Source of the DNA: Typhlomys cinereus | Lineage: Eukaryota > Chordata > Mammalia > Rodentia > Platacanthomyidae | NCBI GenBank assembly: GCA_023101885.1 | Contig: JALPQD010000214.1 | Location: 372,001-436,000 of the forward strand | DNA: 64,000 bases | Reading direction: 5' to 3' | In this document: piece by piece, positions 50,889 to 62,202 of the stretch | Layout: every line of letters starts with the position of its first letter | Numbering within the stretch: the first letter of the stretch is position 1 | The notes under the pieces: generated by a model | What the model saw: only the letters and a program-made list of their open reading frames with translations | What the model was told of the DNA's origin: nothing | Databases searched by the model: none | Made by a program: the position numbers and the translations under genes

Positions 50889-51060
50889 CTGGCTTTTTCT
50901 TTTGTGTGTGAGTATGTGTGTTTTGGCATGGGTATATATATTTATAGTATAAGTGTGTAGGTGTATAGGTGTGTGTGTATGCATGTATGTGTACATGTGT
51001 ACATGTGTGTATGTGTGTATGTGTGTGAATGTGTGTGTGTGTGTGTGTTTGTGTGTGTTT
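50889..51060. repeat. degenerate (GT)n tract, SINE tail
   Basis: TGTG with GTATG and GTACATG interruptions. It adjoins the 3' side of the reverse-strand B4-like SINE, so it is probably that element's grown tail. Confidence 0.8.
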
Positions 51061-51310
51061 AGAGAACATTGTGTGTTCTGCTCTTACTCTTCCTTATTCA
51101 CCTGAAACAGGTTCTCTCACTTAACTCTGTAGCTAGGATGGCAGCCAGCAAGTCCCATTGATCTTCCTGTGTATTCACAACACAGAACTGAGATTACAGA
51201 CACTTGTGCCAATGCCCTAGCTTTTACATAGATTGTCGGAATTTGAACTCAGGCCACCATGTTGTCACAGCAAGTACTTTTTAAACAGTGGACTATCTCC
51301 CCAATCCCGT
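51061..51310 (-). repeat. B4/RSINE-like composite SINE
   Basis: In sense (reverse) order: a tRNA-like head GGGGAGATAGTCCACTG and GTACTTGCTG, GCCTGAGTTCAAATTCC, then a B1-like part GGGCATTGGCACAAGTG with CTGTAATCTCAG, then a CA-rich tail. This ID-plus-B1 order is that of B4-type SINEs. Confidence 0.62.
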
Positions 51311-51456
51311 TTCTTGTTCTTGAAGGTTCTAAAGTTTCCTAAATAAACATAGCATTACATTGGCAAGGTGTCCCATGTTTTTAATCAAATGATTTTAAGT
51401 AATTTTATTCAAGGCATTTCCAGACTGTTTTGAGATCATACTGTGAAGTCAAGCAT

Positions 51457-52611
51457 TGTACTAGCTACTCTTTTCTATTGCTGTGGAAGAACGAAGTCAA
51501 GCAACAAATGGAGAAAGGGAGGATTTATTTAACTTATGGTTCCATAAGAGAGATACAGTCTTTCATGGAAGAAGCAGCATGACTGCAGCAGAAGTTGGAG
51601 TTGGGCTAAGTCACTTCCTTCATGGAGACTGAGAGTTTATTGCCAACTGTAAGAACTCTCCTGGAACTCTCCTGGAAGTAGGTTGAAACTAATCCGCCTC
51701 AAGGATCACCCCATGTGACTGTTTTCTTCCAGCAAGGCACCACCTCCTAAAGGTGTCATGACATTCTGAACAACTAAAAATTCAAAGACATGAGCGTGTG
51801 GGGGACAACACACATTTCAAATTAAGACACTACATCCCTGATCCCCACAGACTCATTGCCATCTCATTATACAAACCATACTCATTCCAACTTCAAAAGT
51901 CCTAATGCCCCAAAGTCTAAAGACCAAAGCCTCCTATAAAAATCAAAAGACAAGTTACCTAAGTACAATATACAATTGTACAGAATAGACATTGGCATTC
52001 CAAATGGGAGGAATGGGGACATATCCAGGAAAGATTGCTTTGTAACAAGACCAAAAACCAATAGGACAAACTACAAATCCTGTAGCTTCATGTCCAATAC
52101 ATGAACACTCTCTTTCCAGGGTAGTTGTTTCATTGGAGAAACAGATCTTACCTTTGGAACTCTACCCTTTAGCTCATTCTTTCAAAAAGATTTGCATTCT
52201 TATGGGTAGGACCCTTCTCAAATGAAATGATTTCTGCATCAGTTACTCTTATCTGTTGCTGTGAGATAACACTCAAAGTCAAGCAATTTAAAGGAAGAAA
52301 GGGAGATTTATTCATTTTATGGTTCCATAGGGGAGATACAATCTTTCACTTGGGAAGTGGCATGGCTGGCAGCAGAAGCTAAAAATAGGTTAAGTCACAT
52401 TCTCCATGTACTCTGAGAGCAGCTAAGCTGCCAGCTACAAGAGTAGACCTCTCCTAGAAGTAGGGTGGCACTTATCCACCTCATGGCCCACCCCCCTGTG
52501 GCTGCCTTCCTCAAGCTACACTCCACTTCTTAAAGGTGTCATGACCTTCCCCCAAAACTAAACATTTGAATATATGCGCCTGTAGGGACAAGACATATTT
52601 CAAAACATGAG
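51457..52611 (-). mobile_element. MaLR provirus with two LTRs and a short interior
   Basis: Two LTRs in the same (reverse) orientation flank about 400 bp: the 3' LTR at 51457-51834 and the 5' LTR at 52235-52611. Both share blocks with the LTR at 36339 (GAGATTTATT, CTCCTGGAAGTAGG / CTCCTAGAAGTAGGGTGG, AAAGGTGTCATGAC). The interior is rich in CAAAAG and CCAAA-type text (AACTTCAAAAGTCC, CCCCAAAGTC), which is the style of non-coding MaLR interiors. A normal interior is much longer, so most was lost or never copied. No protein frame is present. Confidence 0.72.
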
Positions 52612-52799
52612 AAAAATCTTGCAGTTTTTATATATTTCACATGATAAAAAGCAAAACTGTACAACTAGTCAAAATTTTAATTCAGAAAATAACATTGTTT
52701 TGTATAAAATGTAATATGAACTTTTCTATTACATAGAAATAAAATGCTTTACTTAAACTCAAAATTGTAAAGATTTTCTTAAATTATATTTTAATTTGG

Positions 52800-52965
52800 A
52801 TTTAAGGGTTAAAAGTTGAGTGAAATTGGAAGGACAGGGATGGGATGGATGTGTGAAGGGAGTGGAGAGTGGGAGAAGAGGAAGTGGGAAGGAGTAGAGG
52901 ATGGACAAAAACTCACTTTTTTGTATATTAAGAAATTCTTAATAAAAATAAAAACTGAACTCCAG
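52800..52965 (+). repeat. purine-rich L1-like 3' end
   Basis: An A/G-rich stretch (52810-52905) followed by AATTCTTAATAAAAATAAAA. It fits the end of an L1 3' UTR read forward, with no coding part. Confidence 0.4.
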
Positions 52966-53929
52966 CTCTTATTTTACAATTCTAATATTTTGCATTAAAA
53001 TAATATTTATAGGATTGGCATTTTGCATTTTGTTATGTTATCTTTCTAAGTGAGAAATGAAAACAATGTAGTTCTAGATCAGAAATTCTCAAATTTTGTA
53101 TTTTAAAAATACATAGACTTAAATCTTTTAAATTAAAACTATGGGTATAATCCTAATTCCTTTCCTCTCCCTGAGTATATGATATTACAGAGAATTTCAT
53201 GTGTGATGAAATTTTGAGTTCATGACTTAAATGCTATTTGTGATTTTAAGCATGCTTTTCTTATATTTCTTTGTGTGATATGTGGATATGTATGCATGAG
53301 TGTAAGTGAGAGAACAGAGAGCAGTCTTTGTGTCATTGCTACATGTTGCAATATATATATTACATATATTGAGACTGTTTTAATGACCAGATTAAAGTAT
53401 ATAACTTATAGCATATGCAATTTGTAATCTTTCAAATCAATGTAGGTATAGTTATAGACATTTGTTTCTAGTTTTAGAATGGTGTCTTTTTGTTCAAAGA
53501 ATAGAGTTTTGATCTAAAAGTTAATTTCCTTTTGTCAATTATCCCGTGTGGAAATATTTTCTTCTTATATCTTTAAGAGACTCATTGAACACTTCTTAAT
53601 TACAATAATCATTTTAGTACTAATTTTTAATGAAGGACATTTACTCACAGATTTTGTTCAACCATTTGCCTTTAGCATCTCTGAATCCTTCTTTGGAAAG
53701 TGCCATAGGGTATACGCATGTGATTCTTTTCTCCCTCTCTAAATTGACAGTTCAGTTGTCTATTTTCCTCAGGGAGGGTATTCTGGAGAAATTTTACAAA
53801 GGATCACGAAAGAGCTTTACAGTTTTAAAACCATTTTGTATGGACAAAAGGTAGATGTTGGAATAACAGGTTTGTTTTTTTTTTTTTCTTCATTTGAGAT
53901 TTCCTTTCATGGTCATTTCAACAATTTAA
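52966..53929. other. AT-rich unassigned DNA
   Basis: No feature recognised. Confidence 0.4.
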
Positions 53930-54480
53930 CTTCAGCATTTGCCATCTACTCCCAGCTGCAGAGGGAAACTCAATGGCCTCATTACTGTGTTTGAACTGAA
54001 CTGTGTCAAGCAGAAGCACAGCCCCAGTGAGAGGCAGATTGAGGCCTTCCGGTTCATCTGCACTTAGAGCTGGTTCAGCAGCAGTCTCTGACTCGGGAGC
54101 TGGATAACATCAGCTCTTAGGGGATGCAGCTCTGGTGCCTCTGCAAAGCCTAAACGAAGAGCAATTTTTGCCCTTTGAGGCAGCAGAATGCTTTTGAGCT
54201 CCTGCCGGATTCCAGGATCATGGGGATCAGCTTGGCTCCTAGAAGCAGGATGTGTTCATTCAGAGGCAGCAGCTTTGGCAGGCAAAGAGGATTGCCTGAG
54301 CCTATTTTCCTTTTAGCAGCAGGAGTAAGTACTGTAAAGAAACAGGGCTCAGGGAGGTTGCCTGTGACATAAACAGTATGTAATCCACCGAATGTGCTGG
54401 GCATTAGCGAATAAGGGCTCAGGAACATAATTCTGCTAGTGTTGCATTGTGTAGGGGACACCTCAATGCTTAGGAGGCTG
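53930..54480. other. complex GC-balanced segment, candidate conserved element
   Basis: About 550 bp of clearly higher GC and complexity than its flanks, matching no repeat I know. It holds many CAGC/CAGCAG and GCTCTTAG-type motifs. Its reverse-strand 150-codon frame runs into the adjoining microsatellite and has no domain, so I do not call a gene. Confidence 0.3.
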
Positions 54481-54503
54481 CTACTTGGGGAGGAAGGGCT
54501 TAC

Positions 54504-54537
<34 letters not shown>

Positions 54538-54592
54538 ATATATATACACACACATATACATATATGTGTGTATATATATATATATATACATT
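54504..54592. repeat. (AT)n/(GT)n compound, self-complementary tract
   Basis: ATATATAT, then about nine GT units, ATATATATAC, CACACACATATACATAT, GTGTGT and a long AT run. The GT and CA blocks can pair. Confidence 0.92.
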
Positions 54593-54989
54593 GAGCTGTC
54601 ATCCTTTCATCTGCATGTCCTATCCTTCTTCAAAATAGTAAGACTTTGTTGCAGCATTCAAAGTCTTTATGCTACTAAATCATGCAACTTATTAAATCCA
54701 TTTCACTTAAAAACAAGCAAACAAACTATTAGAAAGACTGGAGATGGTGGTTTGGTAGAGAAAGTCAGTCCAGTCATATACATCTGCACGGTCTATACTG
54801 GGCATGGCAAAGGTGCCAGTATTTGGGGCTGAAGAGAGAAGAAAATACACTCCAGAGAAATGGCTGCTGTATGAACTATGAAATATTTTCTCAAGGATTG
54901 TAACATACTCAGGATGTGACTCTTTGAATAGACTTGAAAACACTCTGAGTGGGAATAAATAAAGCAGACTGTCATCAATCATTGGATAT

Positions 54990-55330
54990 TTATGCTAAGA
55001 AGGACTGTTTGCTTCTTTCTTTGTCATTTGTTTAATGGCCCACACAGCAGGGCTCCTGAGGCTCTTGGCTCTAAGCCCCAGAGGCACACACCCAGAGTCC
55101 AGCACTCTCCCCATGCTAATTTATCAGCACCATTCAGAAGAAGGGAACTGAATGCAGGAAACAGCCATAGAAAGGAGTAGGGCTTGGCCAGAAGTTATTT
55201 TGCAGCTGCATTTGTGTTCATGTGCGCGCTCTCCTTGGCCTTCCCTTCCAGCAGCATTTCAGCAAAGCAAGAGCTGGCACAGCCTCCAACACGCCTTTCT
55301 TCCTGTAGAAGAAAAGAAATGGGTAGGGAC
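54990..55330. other. GC-balanced unassigned segment
   Basis: Higher complexity than nearby DNA (for example TGCGCGCTCTCCTTGGCC). No element recognised; it may belong with the 53930 segment. Confidence 0.25.
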
Positions 55331-55453
55331 TCCATTAGTGCATTTCTGTATTACACTCTTATTTCCTATTGAAAGGGAAAGATTTAAAGCTTTTTCACAA
55401 GATAATAAAACAATGAACAACAATTGGTAAAGACTCTTAAAAAAAGAATACTT

Positions 55454-55621
55454 GACGATCTAGCCCCTCATGGCCCTCTAGTGCCATGAGTCCGTTTCCA
55501 ACTGCCTGCTTCTCATGAATTCTCCGGCGTCCTAGCCCCTCATGGCACTTCATGTCTGGAGTCCATAAGTTTCAACCTTTCTCTCTTCTAATAAACTCTA
55601 CCTTAATCCTCAAAAAAAAAA
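55454..55621 (+). mobile_element. short poly(A)-tailed retroinsertion of unknown source
   Basis: About 168 bp with a higher GC than its flanks, ending in a 15-A tail. A polyadenylation signal AATAAA sits about 20 bases before the tail (55591-55596). A duplication AAAAAGAATACTT flanks it (55441-55453 and 55622-55634). The insert holds two diverged units starting CTAGCCCCTCATGGC (55460 and 55532, period 72). It looks like a retrocopied end of a polyadenylated RNA, perhaps an LTR's R region or a pseudogene tail. I do not recognise it. Confidence 0.75.
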
Positions 55622-55634
55622 AAAAAGAATACTT

Positions 55635-56994
55635 CTTAGTGTGGTTTCATTTATCAGTAATTGTGTCACCGCCTATTCCTGGGCTGTGGTTGTGACTTTC
55701 CATTTCCAAATATTTTGCATTACAGAAACTTGTATCTGTGTAACTGTATTGCCATGTAAGTCTTGGAGGCAAAAGAAATAGATGATGAAACATTTGAATT
55801 TATCAATAAATATTGACATTTTGAGATATTATACTCTGTTCCAGAATTTGTAGAATTTATATTGACATAATATGTACTCCATGCACGATTTGAATTGAGT
55901 TCCAATAGCCAATATATGTAACAGTTGTTGACTTCTTCTGACTTCTTAAATTTGCATGCACATTCCTGAAGGTTGTGGACCACTGGGTGTAGTAACATGC
56001 TTCTCAGGAATGAAATTGCATTAGTAAAACACGCCATTTGAATGTTTTCATCAAAACTTGATTAATGTTAATGTTTTAAAGGCCAAGGTTAGGGTTAGCG
56101 TTAGGAAGAGAAAGTCAAGTGTTTCAAGCTATGTTCCCTGGATTCTGAGGGAATAAATGTGTGGGTTGTGATAACAAGCTTTAGGTCTATGGATCATAGG
56201 GCTAAAATCAATTTCAAAATAAGTATAAGATTGATAGAGTATTCCAGCCAGGACTTTTAAATCACAGTTCAGATAGAATAATTAAAAGTGATCTAATATT
56301 CCTATCTTAAATGGCCTTCTTAATGAGTATCTGGTTCTAAATAAAATTATGAGCATTTACAAAGTATATGAGCATAAAAAAGTATTTGTAACAGGCTACA
56401 TGCAATATCTAGAAATGTAGAGTACATTTTTCAATAATAGAGGCATACATAGTGTTCAGTGAATAAATAAGAAAAAAGCCATTCATTTCTACTTTAATTT
56501 TAGAAGGCTTTAATGAAGGAACTGGCATTTGAATTAAAGTCTGGAATAGTGATCAAAATTTTCATAAAGTGAGAAATCATGAACAAAAGGTCTTTGTTAT
56601 TAAAAATCACATTATAGTCTCGAATGACTGAATGCAGAATATATATAAATAATAACTTAATAGCTTGAGTTATTTAATCAATAAATACTAATCAAATCAG
56701 TATTTGAGCAAAGAAAACCTAGGGTTGACCCACATTTTATGAAACACCAGGTCAGAAGGAAAGTAGAATATCTACAGATTCCAGAGGATGTTGCCTCCTA
56801 CCTCAGCCCTTCCTTTCAATCGCATAAGTATTTTTGAGAGTCTCCAAGCTTGCACTGTAAAATGCAATTTATACACTACCTTTAAATGAAGCTTTATAGA
56901 GGACTACTGAGCCACACATAGGAAATATACTAAATATGTTCTAGACAGCTGACAAATTGTAGTTGCTGTTATACTATGATTAGTAGTTCTTTTG
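55635..56994. other. AT-rich unassigned DNA
   Basis: No exon found. A telomere-like GGTTAGGGTTAGCGTTAGG lies at 56087-56105. Confidence 0.45.
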
Positions 56995-57340
56995 ATGGTG
57001 ATTGTCAATTTGACTGGATTTAGAATCTCCATGGAAACAAACCATTTGTGCAAATCTACAAAGGCTCTTCAAGATTAAGATAATTAAGGTGGCAAGACCC
57101 ACACAAAATGTGACTGGCATCATTTCATGGGATGGAGTCCCTGAGTAAGTAAAAATGAGAAGGGAACTGAGAAACAGCAATCATCTCTTTCTGCTTCCCA
57201 ACTCTGTATGCAATGAAACTGTATGCCTCAAGCTCCTTCCATCATGACTTCGCTTCCAAGATAAACTGTAAGCACACATCATCTCTTCTTTCCACCAGGT
57301 GTTTTGTCACAGTAATTACAGAAGTAAAAGATACAGTAAA
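56995..57340 (+). mobile_element. MaLR/URR1-like rodent repeat, forward copy
   Basis: Forward match to the repeat at 21258: GATTGTCAATTTGACTGG, GAATCTCCATGGAAACAAACC, AAGGTGGCAAGACCCAC, CTTTCTGCTTCCCAACTC and TTTTGTCACAGTAATTACAG. Its short ends are indistinct. The family name is unsure. Confidence 0.6.
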
Positions 57341-57469
57341 CTGATCATTGTTTACTTGATTGGACTTAGGAGACACACCTCTGGTGATTTTTACATGTGT
57401 TTTCAGAGAAGTATATGGATCAATATCCACTCTAAATGTGGACACTATCGTTCAAAGGACTAGTGTCCC

Positions 57470-57640
57470 AAACTGACTAAAACAGAAGAATGAACAAAAC
57501 AAGCTGAGCTCCAGCCATTCTCTCTCTCTGTTTTCTGACTATAGATACAATATGATTAGCTGACTCATACTCCTACCACAATGTTTTCTTCAATGTGATG
57601 TAACTATAAACTATGAGGCAAAATAATGCCTTCCTTCCAT
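57470..57640 (+). repeat. second decayed copy of the same repeat family
   Basis: AAGCTGAGCTCCAGCCATTC, TCTCTGTTTTCTGACTATAG and AACTATGAGGCAAAATAATG parallel the last half of the 56995 copy. Confidence 0.5.
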
Positions 57641-57660
57641 ATGCTGTTTGTAGGTATATT

Positions 57661-57862
57661 ACTATTTTTTAGTTTTTCATTTTTATGTTAGAGAGTTAGA
57701 GAGGCACTTAAGACAGTGCATGGGTGTAGGTCAGAGGACAACTTTCAAAAGTCAGTTCTCTCCTTGTGTAATGTGGGTTTCTGGGGATCAAACTCAAGTC
57801 TCTAGGTTTGTGTGCAGGCAAGTACCTTACTCACTGAATTATCTCCCTCACCCTGTCAGACA
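57661..57862 (-). repeat. B3 SINE, reverse strand
   Basis: In sense order: AGGGAGATAATTCAGTGAG head, GTACTTGCCTGC, GAGTTTGATCCCCAG, CCACATTACACAAGGAGAG, GTTGTCCTCTGACCTAC and an A-rich tail. Good match to B3. Confidence 0.75.
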
Positions 57863-58134
57863 AATTTTTAAAATAACAAGAAAAGTAACTATATAGTTAC
57901 TGAATCAAAAGTTAGGAATGTTCCGGAAAGAGATGACCAAGAAGAGTAATATTAATACTCCAAGAAGTAGAAAGCAGAAGGAAGCTTGAAGTCCTATAAA
58001 AATATTTAATAAACATTTTATTCCAAAGTGATGTATATGAAGAAGCTTTTCCTAATTCATTGAGCTGAATCTACTACATCAAAGATGGAACATTTGCATC
58101 ACAAAGGGGTACTTGACTATCTTCTTTGTGTGTA

Positions 58135-58447
58135 CTTGATGTCTTAATTTACTTTTCTGTTGTGTGATAAAATGCTTTAGTAAAAGCAACTTAGTGGACA
58201 AAGGATTAATTCACAGGTAATGTCCACTGTCTACTGCTGTAGGGAAGACAAGGCAACAGAAGCTCTGATTGGTCTGTTGGTCACACTGTATCCAGAGTCA
58301 GGAAGCAGATAAATGAGTGCTCTGAGCTTAGTTCACTTTCTTTTTTTGGTAAATCTAGGACCTCAGAACAGGGAATAGTGTCATCCACAGTCCGCATATA
58401 TGCTCACCTCAAAGCAATATAATCCATATAATTCCAACAGGAATTTA
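58135..58447 (-). repeat. MaLR/URR1-like repeat, interrupted by L1
   Basis: Reverse-strand relative of 56995: TTTCTGTTGTGTGATAAAATGC, CAGAGTCAGGAAGCAG and CTTAGTTCACTTTC. The L1 fragment at 58448 lies at its end. Confidence 0.5.
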
Positions 58448-58634
58448 TTTATTTTTATTTTTTTATTTCCTTTTTTTCCCAATCATACAAGCTCAATAGG
58501 CACCCCTGTCTTCTCCCTCTCTCCACCCCTCCGCAGTCTCCCCCTGCATTCCCTCCTTCCCTTCTCCCTTAACTCCCTTCCTTCCTGCTCTCTCAGTGCC
58601 TGCCCCTTCCCCCCCATCACCCTGAGCATCCTTC
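58448..58634 (-). mobile_element. 5'-truncated L1 3' end
   Basis: T-rich start, AATCATACAAGCTCAATAGG, then the C/T tract. The flanks TCCAACAGGAATTTA (58433-58447) and TCCAACAGGCATTTA (58635-58649) are a 15-bp duplication with one mismatch. Confidence 0.87.
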
Positions 58635-58789
58635 TCCAACAGGCATTTAATAAGGCTAAACTAAATCTAGTCAATCCTTCAAAGATGCCATATTGATACA
58701 AACACTAGTCATCACATTTGAAATTTTAGTCACTACCAGTGATGAAACCTATTTTTTCTTTTTTGTCTCTGATTATTCTGTGTATTTCT

Positions 58790-59079
58790 TTTTTTTTTAA
58801 ATTGTTTTTTTTTTTATTTATTCAATTGTGCGTGTGTGTGTGCGTGTGTGCATGTACGTGTGTGTGTGTAGAACCACGGGCGAATTCGGGAAACACCATG
58901 GACGCCTCCACCTCCTCCTTGTTTACTCTGCCCCGGGATTCACAGGCTCCGCCCTACCAGGACCAGAAACGAAGGTCCCCCTGCTTCCGCCTGGTGTCTA
59001 TACGTGGGGTCTAGGATCCGAACTCAGGACCTTCTGCCTGCAAGGCAGAGGCTTAACCCTTGAGCCACCGCTCCAGCCC
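58790..59079 (-). mobile_element. B2-like SINE with (CA)n tail
   Basis: Reverse-strand member of the family with a perfect 16-bp duplication TATTCTGTGTATTTCT at 58774-58789 and 59080-59095. Its body is close to the 25457 copy. Confidence 0.93.
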
Positions 59080-59095
59080 TATTCTGTGTATTTCT

Positions 59096-61390
59096 GTATT
59101 AATTTTGTTCTTGTATGTAAAATTACATATATATGTATATAATTCACATATGTATAATTTTAGACAGATATTTCAGATAAAATTATTCATGATTGTTTGT
59201 ATATGTTGACATAGAGGATTCTGAAAGACTTGGGACTTTCACTCACCACTTGATAACTTCTATACAATTTAAGTTACTTTATTTTTGTTTCATTTGTTGC
59301 TTTGATTTTTTTCATCTTTTAAAATGCTTTTCTTTTATCATAAAAATGTTACCATGTCAACCAACAATTCTATACTTACATATAAGGAAAACACAGTGAG
59401 ATGATGAGAATCTGAATTATCTTTTGGGATGGAAATGCAGTATTTTCTTGGCTTTTATATTATTTTGATATGTTTAAGTCATATTTCAGTATCACTGATT
59501 TTTAATGTGACATAATCAGTTGGCATAAATAAAATTTTTCAAACTGAAGAGATATTTTTGGAAACTTCAGCAATAGATTTTTATGTGTGTATATATCCAT
59601 CATTGATTATAAGCAATGTAATTTAATATGTGTTCTATTGATTATGGATATTGTATTTTATCCTATATTTGCATATTTGAAATATTTTAAGTTGCAAGTT
59701 TTTAATTTTACAGAGTAAATGAAATCTGTAATACTTGAGTTTCTGAATAATTAGACAAAATATGTGGTCTGAACACTGAAGAAATTAGTTAGTTAATTCC
59801 TACAGAAAAGGTGTTAGCTATGTGCCTCATTTCAAATCAGGATTTATTTTTGGATTTGCCTGTAAAGGATGATGATAAAGTCCCAATTGAATATTAGTCA
59901 AGGAGCAGGTAATCACCAGTCACACATTCAAACAAATACTGTGGCAGGATTTTTTCTTTTGCATGTAAAATAGAAAAACAAATAGAAAGGTGCACTTTTG
60001 GTTAGTGCCAATGTAAAGATTTTAAAATATAATTTCCAAAAATGGACAAAGTTTTGCAGTCGCCAAGACTCCTGGAAGACTTCAAGCTTCATCTGTTTCT
60101 TAAATATCTTTATTTGTATATATCCCAATAAACTCAATTTTTCAAGGATAAATTTCCTCTAAAGTTTCATTTGTTAGCTTTGATACATGGGTTTCAAAGC
60201 TTTTCCTTTAACCTTTTCTGAGTTCATCTGCAGACTCAGATGCTACCATGTGGTTAGATGTTTTCATTTTCTAGAGACAGATATTGAAAATATAGAATAT
60301 AGAGATCTCCAATATCCATGAAGGATGTTGATTAGGAACATTCAGAGGATGAAACATATGATGATCACAAAACTGAAATCTATGCATAATAAACTTGAGT
60401 ACATGAAAGAGATTGTGAGTAATATTGTATTAGTCTTTACCTACAGGCTAAATGTTAAGGCTACAACATTACATAGTATAATAGTAATCTCTCCACTGGT
60501 CTTTGACCACTCTGTCTTTTCCCTCCATCAACACCCATGAAGGCAAAGTTAATTATTACTGTTGCCCAGTTCTGCATTTCATCACTTTGGTATGCCTCTG
60601 AAGAATACCACTGCCCTTGATGCCATGATGATATTTTAACAACATTTACAGGCTTTTTCAAGTTCTCTTTTATTAAGCATTTCAACCTTGTTAATAGTTA
60701 ATGTTCACTTTTAACTTACTGGTTAGAAAATATCTCTAAGATTTTACTTTATCAACTTTTGAATAAAATGTTCCCCATCTCCTCTGCATTTTGTTTAAAA
60801 TAGATGTTATAGATCTCTGGGTAAAACCTACAAAGCTAAGTGCCTAATAAAATAGTACATGACTGAAATGACAATGAATATTTCAGCATTATGCTGAAGT
60901 ATGAAGATTTGCCTGCAAAGGTATGAATCACTGATTTTTCATTTCTTTAATTCTGTATTAATTGGCACTTGAGGCAATAAACCATAACACATAACTCTGG
61001 CTTCAGATAAGCTTTAATGAGAGCCTGACCTTTGCTTGGATACTTCTGTGACAGCGAAAGTGTTCGATAACCCTTTGAAGCTCAAATTTATGAGATAAAT
61101 GTTCTTAGCATTTCCTTATCTTACCCTGAGCTGATTATTGAGGATATTTTGGGATTTATAATTGAGATTTAGGAGAAAATTATATTCTATTATGTCCAGT
61201 TCAGTGGAAGTTTAAATAGCACAAGTGTATCGTCTTAAGTGCATTATCTCAAACATAGAATGTGACTGAGGTTCTGAGCACAGTAAAAAGACTGTGACCA
61301 TATTAAAAATAAGTTATGGAAATAGACAAAGCATCACAGATAACTTCCCATTGTCATCATAAAAGCTTTATAAAGGGCTTATTCTTAATA
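59096..61390. other. AT-rich unassigned DNA
   Basis: No exon or repeat with good support. Confidence 0.45.

Positions 61391-61449
<59 letters not shown>
61391..61449. repeat. (TATC)n microsatellite
   Basis: About 14 perfect tetranucleotide units, running into the left target copy of the L1 at 61446. Confidence 0.95.
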
Positions 61450-61461
61450 ATGGTTACTCTT

Positions 61462-62202
61462 TTTATTATAACATTTTTTATTCTTATTTCTGCTCACACA
61501 AACTTAATAGGTAAACCAGTTCCCTCCCTCCCTCCTCTTTCCCCTGACCCCCCTCCTCCACCTTCCCTCACCTCTCCCTCCCCATCTCCCAGTGCCTCCC
61601 CCCCCCAATCCCCAGAGAATCCTTTAATGTGCATGCCAGACTCTCCTCTGGGCTCTCCTCTCTGATGATGTACATGGACCCAGTGGCATTTCCCTGAACC
61701 CTTTCCTGTGTTCCCCTTAAGCATAGGAACACTACTGTGGCTGTCAATCCCTTGCCTCCAAGGATCTTGGTGCCTTTCGCAAATGCTAGACTAGTGTGTT
61801 GGACATTGCGCAGGGCTTGCAAAGTCCAATTATGATTGCTTCAGCCCTAACTTGTGTGGAGTATCTTGCAAATCATTGCTCCTCCCATCCTTGTGCTCTT
61901 ACATTCTTACCACCCCCTCTTCTGCAAATTTCCCTGAACTTCAGGATGGGGAGAGATTAGGCTAGCCTAGTTCTATGTGGTTGATATAGAGGCTCTGAAG
62001 TTCTGGATTGTGGTTTGTTGATTTTCTTTTGCAGTTTTGCTGCTCTTGCAATGCCCTTCATTCCATCCTGATGGGCATTGTATGTCACCCCCCTGGCCAG
62101 AGATTGACCCCTCCCTCACTGTGGTTTCCTACTTTTGTTACATCTACCTTTGAATCTGCTCTTATAACAAGACTCCAGTTTAGCAGCTTTTTTTTTTTTT
62201 TT
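61462..62202 (-). mobile_element. L1 3' end with inverted 5' part (twin priming)
   Basis: 61462-62107 matches the 3' UTR of the 2529 L1 in the same orientation, from A-rich tail through the C/T tract to GGCCAGAGA. From 62108 to about 62180 the sequence is the next upstream 3' UTR segment in the opposite orientation: its reverse complement matches 3198-3235 and 3287-3301. About 13 bases present at 3183-3196 are missing at the junction. This is the expected mark of twin-primed L1 integration. A perfect 16-bp duplication TATCATGGTTACTCTT lies at 61446-61461 and 62203-62218. An 18-T run before the right duplication is unexplained. Confidence 0.9.

Noticed and set aside
54150..54602. 150-codon reverse-strand frame beginning in the microsatellite
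   Set aside because: The first third is a Tyr/Ile/Thr/His run from the AT/GT tract, and the rest has no recognisable domain.
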